From assembly GCF_014596915.1 (NCBI RefSeq), contig NZ_JACVWU010000001.1:186001-250000 (forward strand): a stretch of DNA of 64,000 bases, read 5' to 3'. This stretch comes from Streptomyces sp. TRM68416. Lineage in GTDB: Bacteria; Actinomycetota; Actinomycetes; Streptomycetales; Streptomycetaceae. The notes under the pieces were generated by a model that ran no database searches, was not told where the DNA came from, and saw only the letters and a list, made by a program, of their open reading frames with translations. Position numbers and translations under genes: made by a program. Of the stretch, positions 35,786 through 44,425 are shown in pieces. How positions within the stretch are numbered: the first letter of the stretch is position 1; each line of letters starts with the position of its first letter.

Positions 35786-36139
35786 TCACAGCCCCTCGTT
35801 CCCCGGATCTGGTTCGTCATCCGGCACGGCAGCCGAGGCATCCCGTGTATCCACGGCCTGTTCCGCGGAATCCGCCGCCCCCAGCAGGGCGGTGAGGCGC
35901 TGCCGCATGCGTGTATGGCGGGCCTCGCAGAACTCCGGGAAACCGGTCACATCCTCGGGCAGGCCGGTGGCGTCGTACTCCCTCAGCCAACTCTCGCGCG
36001 GGGCATCCGAGGCGAAGTGCTTCCGAAGCCAGGCAGCGGGCAGGTCGGCCTGCTTCGCGATGTTCTCGGGTCCCCTCAGCAGTTGCAGGTTCGCCGCCCT
36101 GTCGACGCGGTCCTCGACGAGCGACAGCGCATCCCGCGG
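35786..36139 (-). pseudogene. C-terminal remnant of a GmrSD-type (DUF262/DUF1524) restriction enzyme
   Basis: On the minus strand, the frame ending at 35786 reads RDALSLVEDRVDRAANLQLL, then GPENIAKQADLPAAWLRKHF, then PEDVTGFPEFCEARHTRMRQ and an acidic tail. This is the end of a DUF1524/GmrD domain, where NLQLL-GPEN-K is conserved. Full GmrSD proteins are 550-800 residues; only ~118 codons survive. There is no start codon or homologous sequence upstream of about 36140. It is a deleted type IV restriction gene, cut next to the promoter of the following operon. The rest of 35664-36308 has no gene. Confidence 0.7.
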
Positions 36140-36207
36140 GCTGGGTCGACCGGTCCGACATCTCCAGTGCGTACACAGTTTCGAATATCGGGAATCTTAA
36201 ATATACG

Positions 36208-36255
36208 TTGACAGTGCTAACAAGATGTCGCCATGCTGAAAGCGCCAACAAGACG
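36208..36255 (+). promoter_or_regulatory. AT-rich leader with TTGACA and repeated GCYAACAAGAYG
   Basis: Just upstream of the McrBC-type operon is an AT-rich patch (TTAAATATACG) followed by TTGACA at 36208. Two direct repeats, GCTAACAAGATG at 36216 and GCCAACAAGACG at 36244, lie 28 bp apart. It is a plausible promoter/operator for the five-gene operon starting at 36309. No clear -10 was identified. Confidence 0.4.
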
Positions 36256-36308
36256 CATCATCAGTCCGCGTGGCCCCTTCTCCCACGCCCCGACAACGGG
36301 AACAGACC

Positions 36309-38726
36309 ATGACCGATCAGCCCCCTGCCTCCCTCCGCACCCTCCTCCTCGACCGACTGCGCCACTCGGACCTCGCGCCTCAGGTGCAGGAGCTGCTGCG
36401 CGAGCTGGTCCCCGACGAACCGGCCACGAGCAGTGGAGGGCGCGCCGGGCCCGTGCAGCTCCGGTCCATCACAGCGGCCGGCTGGCGCGGTGTCGGTCCG
36501 CGGACCACTCTCGAACTGCCGCCCGGGCCCGGGCTGGTCGTCGTCGCGGGTCCCAACGGCTCCGGGAAGTCGAGCTTCGCCGAGGCCGCCGAGACCGCGC
36601 TGACGGGACGCAACTCCCGGTGGGACGGGCGACGGGCCACCGACTGGCAGAAGGGTTGGCGCAACCTGCACAGTCCCGACGTCACCCCCGAGGTCTGCGT
36701 CGAGCTGGCCGTCGGCGAGCGGGGCGAGGCGGTCACCGTGCGGCGGACCTGGCACGGGCTCAAGGTCGACGAGGCGCGCACCAAGGTCGAGGGACCGGAC
36801 GGCTCGGAGCGGAAGCTGGAGGAGGTCGTCGACGCCGAGGCGCTGGACCTCGCCCGGCCGTTCCTGCCGTACAGCGAACTCGGGTCGATGATCAACGGCA
36901 CGCTCGGCGGCCTGCACGACGCCTTCTTCAAGCTTCTCGGGCTCGAACTGCTCGCCGAGTTCGACGGCCGGGTCAAGGACACGGCAGGCGAGTGCGAGCA
37001 GGCGATCAAGCACGCGGACGCCCTCACCGCGCAACTCCTCGACGCGCTGGGCACGCTCGACGACCCCAGGTCCCGCGAGGCCACCCAGGCGCTGTCGGGA
37101 GCCAAGCGCGACCTCGGCCGGGTGCGTGCGCTGCTGGGGAGCCGTACCCCGGCCGCCGAGGCCGAGCTGGCCCGGCTGCGACAGCACGCGAGCCTCGCCG
37201 GGCCGGATCTGGCGGAGGTCGGCGGGGCTGTCGGAAGGCTGCGGGAGGCCGCCGCCGCTGCAGAGGAGGCCCGGTACGGCAGTGCCGAGGAGGCGCGCCG
37301 CCTGGCCCGGCTGCTGGAGGCGGCGATCGAGCACCAGCGGCGCTCGGGGAGCGCGGACTGCCCGGTCTGCGGCGCCGAGCAGCGGCTGGACCGGGCGTGG
37401 GCCGAGCAGGCGCGGACGGAGGTGGAACGGCTCCAGACGGAGGCAGCCGAGGCCGAGGCCGCCCGGCAGGAGGTGGCGGTGGCCGTGCGGGCCGTGCACG
37501 ACCTCGTACAGCCGGTTCCGGTGTGGCTGCGCGGCGAGAACTCCCCGCTCACGGTGGTGTGGCAGGAGTGGGTCCAGTGCCGGGATGTCATCCACCCCCG
37601 CGAGCTGGCGGACCGCGTCGAGCGTGCCGCGGCGACCCTGGACGACGCCTGCCGGCAGGTACGGGAGGAAGCCGTTCAGCGGCTCTCCGCGCATGACGTC
37701 GCCTGGCAGCCGTTCGCCGTACGGCTGGCCGAGTGGCTCGGTGCCGAGGAAGCGGCCGAGGTCGCGCGCGAGCGCCGCAAGCACGCGCGCAAGGCACGGG
37801 CCTGGCTGCGGCCGATCATCGACGAGCTGCGCGACGAGCGCCTGCGGCCGTTCGCCCAGCGGTCGCAGGAGGTGTGGCAGAAGCTGTGCGAGCACAGCAG
37901 TGTCACGCTCGGATCCGTCACTCTCGCGGGCACTCCCGGTCGTGGCAAGGTCGAGCTCGACGTCTCCGTGGACGACATGTCCGCCCCCGCCTACAGCGTG
38001 ATGAGCCAGGGCGAGCTGCACTCACTCGCGCTCTCGCTCTTCCTGCCCCGTGCCACGCACGCGGACAGTCCGTTCGGGTTCCTCGTCATCGACGACCCCG
38101 TGCAGTCCATGGACCCCGAGAAGGTCGAGGGTCTGGCCCGGGTGCTCGACGTGTACGCCCAGGACCGGCAGGTGATCGTCTTCACCCATGACACCCGGCT
38201 CCAGCAGGCCGTCGCACACCTCGGCATCAGCGCGACCGTCCTGCGCGTGAGCCGCCAGACCGACTCCGTGGTGGGCGTGGAGACGCTCACCGACCCGGTG
38301 GAACAGGCTCTCGCGGAGGCGCGGGCCGTCTCTCTGGACCGCGGCCTGCCGCAGGACGTGGCCGACCATGTGCTCCCCGCCATGTGCAGGGTGGCGGTGG
38401 AAGCCGCCTGTCTGGAGACGGCACGGCGCAGGCTCCGCGACGAGGAGGGGCTCGGGCTTCGGGCCGTGGAGGAGCGCGTGGAGTCCCTCGATCGCACCAA
38501 GTCGTACGTGTCGCTCGCCCTCCTCGGCGACGAGCAGCAGCCTGCCCGTGCAGCCGTCGAGCGGATCTGTCCCGGTGGCTGGGCGCTGATCGAGGCCTTC
38601 AACTCGGGTGCCCACACGCCCCTGCCGACCGTGGACGACCGTAAGGATCTCGTCCGCCGCACCAAGGCGCTCGCGGCGGCGATCCGGAACAATGCTGGGA
38701 CCCAGAGCACCGGGGGCGCCCGATGA
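36309..38726 (+). CDS. SMC/Rad50-like AAA ATPase with zinc hook
   Basis: An 805-residue ABC-type ATPase. Walker A GPNGSGKSS is at 81-89 and a Rad50-like CPVC zinc-hook candidate sits near 350, between two coiled-coil arms (about 235-345 and 360-400). A signature motif SQGELHSLALSLF lies near 565 and Walker B FLVIDDPVQSMD near 597. A ~200-residue helical C-terminus follows. This is the RecF/Rad50-like layout seen in many defence loci, where such proteins sense DNA structure and activate nucleases. It is the first gene of a five-gene operon, with ATG 36309. The next gene overlaps by four bases. Partnering with the McrBC proteins downstream is inferred from synteny. Confidence 0.85.
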   Translation: MTDQPPASLRTLLLDRLRHSDLAPQVQELLRELVPDEPATSSGGRAGPVQLRSITAAGWRGVGPRTTLELPPGPGLVVVAGPNGSGKSSFAEAAETALTGRNSRWDGRRATDWQKGWRNLHSPDVTPEVCVELAVGERGEAVTVRRTWHGLKVDEARTKVEGPDGSERKLEEVVDAEALDLARPFLPYSELGSMINGTLGGLHDAFFKLLGLELLAEFDGRVKDTAGECEQAIKHADALTAQLLDALGTLDDPRSREATQALSGAKRDLGRVRALLGSRTPAAEAELARLRQHASLAGPDLAEVGGAVGRLREAAAAAEEARYGSAEEARRLARLLEAAIEHQRRSGSADCPVCGAEQRLDRAWAEQARTEVERLQTEAAEAEAARQEVAVAVRAVHDLVQPVPVWLRGENSPLTVVWQEWVQCRDVIHPRELADRVERAAATLDDACRQVREEAVQRLSAHDVAWQPFAVRLAEWLGAEEAAEVARERRKHARKARAWLRPIIDELRDERLRPFAQRSQEVWQKLCEHSSVTLGSVTLAGTPGRGKVELDVSVDDMSAPAYSVMSQGELHSLALSLFLPRATHADSPFGFLVIDDPVQSMDPEKVEGLARVLDVYAQDRQVIVFTHDTRLQQAVAHLGISATVLRVSRQTDSVVGVETLTDPVEQALAEARAVSLDRGLPQDVADHVLPAMCRVAVEAACLETARRRLRDEEGLGLRAVEERVESLDRTKSYVSLALLGDEQQPARAAVERICPGGWALIEAFNSGAHTPLPTVDDRKDLVRRTKALAAAIRNNAGTQSTGGAR

Positions 38727-39100
38727 GCGCGTCCGCAGAGGGCCTGGTGACCGCCGCCGCCCGCCTCCTCCTGCCCGCCCCCGGCACCGTGACCACCCTG
38801 CCTCCCGGCCTCCGCGCCCGTGCCGCCGCGGTCCTGCTCCGCATGGCGCTCGACCAGGCCCTGGACGCCTACTGGCGGCGGGTCACACCCTCGATGACGC
38901 GGGTCGGCAAGCACCGCATGCTGTGCCTGGAGTGGTACGCGGGCCACGACACCGCCCGCCGATGCCGCACCACCTGGTCGGCGCTGAGCGCGGCATGCCA
39001 CTACCGCACGTACGAGCTGCCGCCACGTCCGGAGGAGATCCACGGGCGACTGCGGGAGGTCACCAGCCTCCTGACGGTCCTCCGTGCCACAGGCAGCTGA
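38723..39100 (+). CDS. Small helical hypothetical protein of the McrBC operon
   Basis: A 125-residue protein overlapping the ATPase gene by four bases (ATGA). It is helical and Arg/Leu-rich, with a conserved-looking ALDQALDAYWRR segment, then MLCLEWYAG and a CRTTWSALSAACHY block. No family is recognised. Its tight coupling suggests it is a partner or regulator of the zinc-hook ATPase. The 90-bp gap after it, before the McrB gene, may hold an internal promoter. Confidence 0.75.
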   Translation: MSASAEGLVTAAARLLLPAPGTVTTLPPGLRARAAAVLLRMALDQALDAYWRRVTPSMTRVGKHRMLCLEWYAGHDTARRCRTTWSALSAACHYRTYELPPRPEEIHGRLREVTSLLTVLRATGS

Positions 39101-39190
39101 GCCGAAAATCTCCCGGCATTTCCTGCGGGGCTGTCGGTGCCGGCCCGTACGCTGCAATCAAGATCGCACCAGCTGTGCAAGGGGGAACCC

Positions 39191-41008
39191 ATGGCCGACG
39201 ACGGCCCGCAGTACCCGGAGTTCCGGCTCCGGTTGCCCAACGGCGGCCCCGAGGCCCGGGGGCGGCTGCTGACCGAGAAGGGGACGAACGGAAGTCAGAA
39301 GTTCGTCGTCCTGGCCGGTTCTCCCGGCCGGTCCGAGGTGGTGCCGTCGTTCCCCGTGCGCATGCCCTCGTCCTATCGGCTGAGGCAGCGGCTGATCGAC
39401 GAAGGGGTCCTTACCCAATCAGCCAAGTGGCCGGGCTGGTTGGAGACGATGCGGGACGTCGAGTGCAACTCGCCGTCTGCCGCCGCCGAGATCCTGGTCG
39501 GTCGCAGTGCCAATGGCTGGCTGGAGTGGAAGACGGACGACGGCCATCCGCTCTCCGACTATCTCGACCAGGTGTGGTGGGGGCCCAACCGGGCCTGGCT
39601 GGTACGCGGCTCCAATGTCTCGGGCCTCGACCTTGTCCGGCGTCTGTGGCTGTCCGAGGGGTTGGTGACCCTGCGCGCACGCCACTTGCGGCAAGGTGTC
39701 GAGCAGGGCGTCAGCAAGGACCGGCTGCGCACCGCCGTCGAGGAGGACTACGCCTCCACCGCGACGTACAACCAGAAGGTGCAGCTGGTGGAGGAACTGC
39801 ACATGTTCCTCTCCCGGATGAGGCCCGGCGACACCATGTGCACCATCTCGGGCGGTCGTCTGTACGTCGGCAAGATCACGGGCGACGCAGAGCAGCTCGC
39901 TTCCGAGGACGGCCGGTCGGATCTGCGCCGGCCCGTGGACTGGGCGGACGACGGGCACGCGTACGAGGGCCTGCCCGAGGCACTCCAGCAGAAGCTTTCC
40001 GCGCAGCATGACGTCGTCGACCTGACCGCGGTGAAGGACCTTATCGACGGCCTGGGGATAAGCGACGAGGACCTGATCGAGGAGGCCGAGGCCGCCGATC
40101 GGGACCCGAGCGCGGAGATCCCCGCGCTCACCGCCCGGCGTGAGCTGGAGCTGCCCGAACCTACGGACGAGTTGGCCGAGGAGCTCCTCGTACACGACAC
40201 GGACTGGCTGCGTGAGGTCCGTGATCTGCTGTGGGACGAACGGCAGTTGGTGCTGTACGGTCCGCCCGGGACCGGTAAGACGTATCTCGCCCTGAAGCTC
40301 GCCGAATTCCTCGGCGGCGGGCCCGAGCAGGTCAAGCTCGTCCAGTTCCATCCGTCGTACGCGTACGAGGACTTCTTCGAGGGCTTCCGGCCCCAGGAGG
40401 ATCCGCAGACCCGTGAGGTCGCCTTCCGGCTCACCGCCGGTCCACTGCGCGAACTCGCCGATCTGGCCTCCCGCGAGGGCAACCGGCACATCCCGCACTT
40501 CCTGATCATCGACGAGATCAACCGCGCCAACCTGGCCAAGGTCTTCGGTGAGTTGTACTTCCTGCTGGAGTACCGCAACAAGTCGGTCCGGCTGACGTAC
40601 TCCGGCGACGACTTCGCTCTGCCGCCCAACCTCTTCGTGATCGGCACGATGAACACCGCCGACCGGTCGATCGCCCTCGTCGACGCAGCGATGCGCCGCC
40701 GCTTCGCCTTCGTCGAACTGTCCCCGCGCACCGAGCCGACCAGCGGACTGCTGCGCCGCTGGCTCACCCGCGAGGGCCACGACGCCGAGCCGGCCGACCT
40801 GCTCGACGCGCTCAACTCCCGTATCGACGACGCCGACTTCCGTATCGGGCCCTCGTATCTGATGAAGCGGGGCGTCTATCGGGAGGGTGGTCTCGAACGG
40901 ACCTGGCGGACCAAGATCCTGCCGCTGTTGGAGGAGTACCACTACGGGGAGGGCGTGGACGTCGAGAAGCGGTACGGGCTCGCCGCCCTGCGGGAGTCGT
41001 CGAGGTGA
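39191..41008 (+). CDS. McrB-type GTPase/AAA protein with DUF4357 N-terminus
   Basis: A 605-residue protein. The N-terminal DUF4357-like domain (about 5-80) has GRLLTEKG, FVVLAGS and SYRLRQRLIDEGVL. Residues ~190-245 contain GDTMCTISGGRLYVGKITGD, a PUA/EVE-like reader candidate. The AAA domain has Walker A GPPGTGKT at about 356-363, Walker B LIIDEINRA, and the McrB sensor MNTADRS followed by AAMRRRF. McrB proteins translocate DNA and drive the McrC nuclease at modified cytosines. It begins at ATG 39191 and its stop overlaps the McrC start as GTGA. The N-terminal domains probably set which modification is recognised. Confidence 0.88.
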   Translation: MADDGPQYPEFRLRLPNGGPEARGRLLTEKGTNGSQKFVVLAGSPGRSEVVPSFPVRMPSSYRLRQRLIDEGVLTQSAKWPGWLETMRDVECNSPSAAAEILVGRSANGWLEWKTDDGHPLSDYLDQVWWGPNRAWLVRGSNVSGLDLVRRLWLSEGLVTLRARHLRQGVEQGVSKDRLRTAVEEDYASTATYNQKVQLVEELHMFLSRMRPGDTMCTISGGRLYVGKITGDAEQLASEDGRSDLRRPVDWADDGHAYEGLPEALQQKLSAQHDVVDLTAVKDLIDGLGISDEDLIEEAEAADRDPSAEIPALTARRELELPEPTDELAEELLVHDTDWLREVRDLLWDERQLVLYGPPGTGKTYLALKLAEFLGGGPEQVKLVQFHPSYAYEDFFEGFRPQEDPQTREVAFRLTAGPLRELADLASREGNRHIPHFLIIDEINRANLAKVFGELYFLLEYRNKSVRLTYSGDDFALPPNLFVIGTMNTADRSIALVDAAMRRRFAFVELSPRTEPTSGLLRRWLTREGHDAEPADLLDALNSRIDDADFRIGPSYLMKRGVYREGGLERTWRTKILPLLEEYHYGEGVDVEKRYGLAALRESSR

Positions 41009-42216
41009 CCCGTGTCGTCGAACTCGTCGAGCACGCGGCGGCCGTAGGCGTCACCCTGCCGGACGCGGTCGGGCGAGCTCTGGCGGCCGGGGACATCGTG
41101 GACGCGACTCCTGACCCGTATGTCCCGGGGCACTGGTCCCTGCGAGCCGGCAGCAAGGTCGGCGCGGTGGCGGTCGCGGTGCCGGGGGACGACGAGCCGG
41201 TCACCGTACGCGTCACCCCCAAAGTTCCCATCGCCCGCCTCTTCTTCCTCCTCGGGTACGGCCTCGACCCGAAGGGCGGTTGGCGGGACGGGGACGTCAA
41301 TGTCACCGGGCACCGCGATCTGCTGCCCGCCCTCGCCCATGCCGTGGAGCGGCAGATCGACCGCGCCCTGCGGCAGGGGCTCCTCCAGGGATATCGGGCG
41401 ACCGAGGAGACGTCCCTGGTCGTCCGGGGCCGCATCCGGGAAGCCGAGCAGATACGGCGTCGGTTCGGCGCGACGCTGCCGGTGGAGGTGGAGTACGACG
41501 AGTTCACCACCGACATCGCGGAGAACCGCCTGCTGCGCGCCGCCGTCGAGCGCCTCCTGCGGCTGTCCGGCGTACCCCACGACGTGCGTCGCGGGTTGCT
41601 CCACCAACGTGCCCGCCTGGCCGAGGTCACGGTGATCGTGCCGGGTCAGCCGCTGCCTGCCTGGCAGCCGAGCCGGCTCAACTCGCGCTACCAGCACGCC
41701 CTGCACCTGGCCCGGGTCGTCCTGGACAACGCCTCCGTCGAGCACCCGCCCGGTGAACTGCGCATCGACGGCTTCCTGTTCGACATGAACAAGCTCTTCG
41801 AGGACTTCGTGACGGTGGCACTGCGCGAGGCGTGCCGTGGCCTCGGGCACTCGGCGCGGCTCCAGGATCCGCATCACCTCGACGAGGCGTCCGCGATCCG
41901 CATGAAGCCCGACTTCGTGCTCTACGGGCCGCACGGCGCCCCATGCGCCGTCGTGGACGCCAAGTACAAGGCCGAGAAGCGGGAAGGTTTTCCGGACGCC
42001 GACCTCTACCAGATGCTGGCGTACTGCACCGCCCTCGGTCTGCGCGAAGGTCACCTGGTGTACGCCAAGGGCAACGCCCCACACGAGGCCCACGTGGTCC
42101 GGCACGCGGGCATCGTCATCCACCAGCACGCCCTCGACCTCGACCAGGAACCCTCCGGGCTGCTCTCGGACGTGGCGAGAGTGGCCGACCGGCTGGTGAG
42201 CACCCCGCGCGTATGA
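41005..42216 (+). CDS. McrC-like PD-(D/E)xK endonuclease
   Basis: A 403-residue protein. The N-terminal half is the McrC beta-rich McrB-binding region (VRVTPKVPIARLFFLLGYG, LVVRGRIREAEQ). The C-terminal nuclease has MKPDFVLYGP (D303) and VVDAKYK (D318, K320), a complete PD-DxK site. McrC cuts DNA when powered by McrB. It starts at GTG 41005, overlapping the McrB stop, so stoichiometry is coupled. It is followed by a 40-bp gap to the helicase gene. Confidence 0.9.
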   Translation: MTRVVELVEHAAAVGVTLPDAVGRALAAGDIVDATPDPYVPGHWSLRAGSKVGAVAVAVPGDDEPVTVRVTPKVPIARLFFLLGYGLDPKGGWRDGDVNVTGHRDLLPALAHAVERQIDRALRQGLLQGYRATEETSLVVRGRIREAEQIRRRFGATLPVEVEYDEFTTDIAENRLLRAAVERLLRLSGVPHDVRRGLLHQRARLAEVTVIVPGQPLPAWQPSRLNSRYQHALHLARVVLDNASVEHPPGELRIDGFLFDMNKLFEDFVTVALREACRGLGHSARLQDPHHLDEASAIRMKPDFVLYGPHGAPCAVVDAKYKAEKREGFPDADLYQMLAYCTALGLREGHLVYAKGNAPHEAHVVRHAGIVIHQHALDLDQEPSGLLSDVARVADRLVSTPRV

Positions 42217-42256
42217 TCGACTGCGGAGTGTCCGTTCAGGGTGGGGAGTGCGCCTC

Positions 42257-44392
42257 ATGCCGCAGCTCGCGTTCGCCAACAGCTTCTGGGAGAGCTACGA
42301 CGTCCTGGAACGGCCCGTCAAAGCCGGTGTGCGCAAGGCGATGCAGAAGTTCCAGCAGCTCACCGTGCCCGAACTGCACGCGGACAAGGGCCTGCACCTG
42401 GAGTCCGTGGAGAACGCGCGCGACCCCCGCATGCGGACCATCCGCATCAACGACTTCTGGCGCGGCGTCGTCCTCGCCCCCGACGACGGCAGTGATGTCT
42501 TCCTGCTCGTCAACGTCGTCCCGCACGACGACGCCTACACCTGGGCCGCGAAGCGGCTGTACACCACGAACTCCGCGACCCGGGCGCTGGAGGTCCGCAA
42601 CGTCGCGGCGATCGAGCAGCTGACCCCGGCCCTGGAGAAGGCCGCCGCGACCGCCGACGCGCTGCTCTTCGCGACGTACTCGGACACGGTCCTGCGCGAA
42701 CTCGGCATCGACGACCAGGTGCTCAGGGCCGTGCGGACCATCGTCGACAGGGCGCAGCTGCGGGCCTTCGAGACACTGCTGCCGGAGGACCAGTGCGAGG
42801 TGCTGCAGTACCTCGCCGAGGGCTTCAGCCCCGAAGAGGTCTACCGGGACGTGGTCGCCGTTCGGCGGCCTGTCGACGCGGGGCCCGACCCGGACGAGAG
42901 CCTGGCCGTCGTCATCGCCAACACCCAGAGCCGCATCACCCTGGTCACCGGCCCGGAGGAACTCGCCGACATCCTGGAGAAGCCGTTCACGGCCTGGCGG
43001 GTGTTCCTGCACCCCTCCCAGCGCCGCATCGCATACCGGACGTCGTACGGCGGCCCGGTGCAGGTCTCCGGCGGCCCGGGGACCGGCAAGACGGTCGCGG
43101 CACTGCACCGGGTCAAGCACCTGCTCACCCGCTCCCCGGACACCCGCGTGCTGCTCACCACGTTCACCAACGCGCTGGCCGGGTCGTTGCGGGAGAACCT
43201 GGCCGTCCTCCTGGACGACGACGAGTCGCTGCTCCGCCGCGTCGAGGTGACCACGGTCAACGCCTACGCGCACGGCATCGTGACTCGTCTGGACGGCCGG
43301 GCGCCCTCCCCGATCGGCGACCGGGAGGAGAGGCAGGTGTGGCAGCGGATCGTCAAAAGGCTCGGCCTGCCCTGGACGGAGCAGTTCCTGGCCCAAGAGT
43401 ACCGCCACGTCGTCCTCGCCCAGGATCTGCGCACCCTGGACGACTACCGCGCGGCCTCGCGCCGCGGTCGCGGCAGCGCGCTCTCGCCGACCAGGCGGGA
43501 GCAACTGTGGCCCGCCGTCGAGCTGTTCGAGTCCATGCTGCGCGACCAGAAGGCCACGACCCACCTCAGGGTGTGCGCCCGCGCGGCCGAGCTCCTGGCC
43601 GCTTCCGCCCCCACGCACGACCACGTCGTGGTCGACGAGGCACAGGACCTGCACCCGGCCCAGTGGCGCGTCCTGCGCGGTGCGGTGCCGGCCGGCAGCG
43701 ACGACCTGTTCATCACCGGAGACCCGCACCAGCGGATCTACGACTCGAAGGTCTCCCTCGGTTCGCTCGGCATCTCGGTGACTGGACGCACTCACCGCCT
43801 GCGCATCAACTACCGCAGCACGGAGGAGATCCTCGCCTGGTCGACGGGCATCCTCAGCCCGGTGTCGGTCGACGATCTGGGCGGCGAGGGCTGCGACACC
43901 CTGGCGGGTTACCGGTCGCTCCTGCACGGTCGTAGACCGCACGTGGACGGGTACGGCTCGGAACAGGCGGAGATCGCGGCGCTGGTCGAGCGCGTCGAGG
44001 GCTGGATCGCGCAGGGCATCCGCCCGTCGGAGATCGGCGTCTGTGCCCGCTTCAACGTGCTGCTCGACAAGGCGTACGACAAACTGGCCGCAGCCCGGGT
44101 GCCGGTGGTGCGGGTCAGAGACAATCCGGGGCCGGACACGGACGGCGTACGGCTGGCCACCATGCACGCCATGAAGGGACTGGAGTTCCGGTGTGTCGCC
44201 GTCCTCGGAGCGACGGCGAGCGCGCTGCCCTTCGCCCGCGAAGTGACGCCGGCGTCCGTGGACGCGCTGCAGCACGACTCCGACCTGCTCCGGGAGCGGT
44301 GTCTGCTGTTCGTGGCGTGCACCCGGGCGCGGGAGGCGTTGGCGGTGTCGTGGAGCGGATCGCCCAGTGCGTTCGTTCCGCAGGCGGGGTGA
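42257..44392 (+). CDS. UvrD-like SF1 helicase with N-terminal RelE/ParE-like domain
   Basis: A 711-residue fusion. Residues about 20-100 resemble the RelE/ParE fold: KFQQL, LHLESVENARD, MRTIRINDFWRGVV, then FLLVNVVPHDDAYTWA. The SF1 helicase follows, with Walker A GGPGTGKT (K278), DEAQD at 460-464, GDPHQRIYD, LRINYRST and a C-terminal ATMHAMKGLEF and LLFVACTRAR. I chose ATG 42257, nine bases after GGGGAG; a GTG at 42248 is also in frame. It is the last gene of the operon, 40 bp after McrC. It might unwind DNA for McrBC, while the RelE-like part could be an RNase or a binding module. Confidence 0.85.
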   Translation: MPQLAFANSFWESYDVLERPVKAGVRKAMQKFQQLTVPELHADKGLHLESVENARDPRMRTIRINDFWRGVVLAPDDGSDVFLLVNVVPHDDAYTWAAKRLYTTNSATRALEVRNVAAIEQLTPALEKAAATADALLFATYSDTVLRELGIDDQVLRAVRTIVDRAQLRAFETLLPEDQCEVLQYLAEGFSPEEVYRDVVAVRRPVDAGPDPDESLAVVIANTQSRITLVTGPEELADILEKPFTAWRVFLHPSQRRIAYRTSYGGPVQVSGGPGTGKTVAALHRVKHLLTRSPDTRVLLTTFTNALAGSLRENLAVLLDDDESLLRRVEVTTVNAYAHGIVTRLDGRAPSPIGDREERQVWQRIVKRLGLPWTEQFLAQEYRHVVLAQDLRTLDDYRAASRRGRGSALSPTRREQLWPAVELFESMLRDQKATTHLRVCARAAELLAASAPTHDHVVVDEAQDLHPAQWRVLRGAVPAGSDDLFITGDPHQRIYDSKVSLGSLGISVTGRTHRLRINYRSTEEILAWSTGILSPVSVDDLGGEGCDTLAGYRSLLHGRRPHVDGYGSEQAEIAALVERVEGWIAQGIRPSEIGVCARFNVLLDKAYDKLAAARVPVVRVRDNPGPDTDGVRLATMHAMKGLEFRCVAVLGATASALPFAREVTPASVDALQHDSDLLRERCLLFVACTRAREALAVSWSGSPSAFVPQAG

Positions 44393-44425
44393 CGTACAGC
44401 TCTTCCTTTGTGATGTGCCTGCCCG

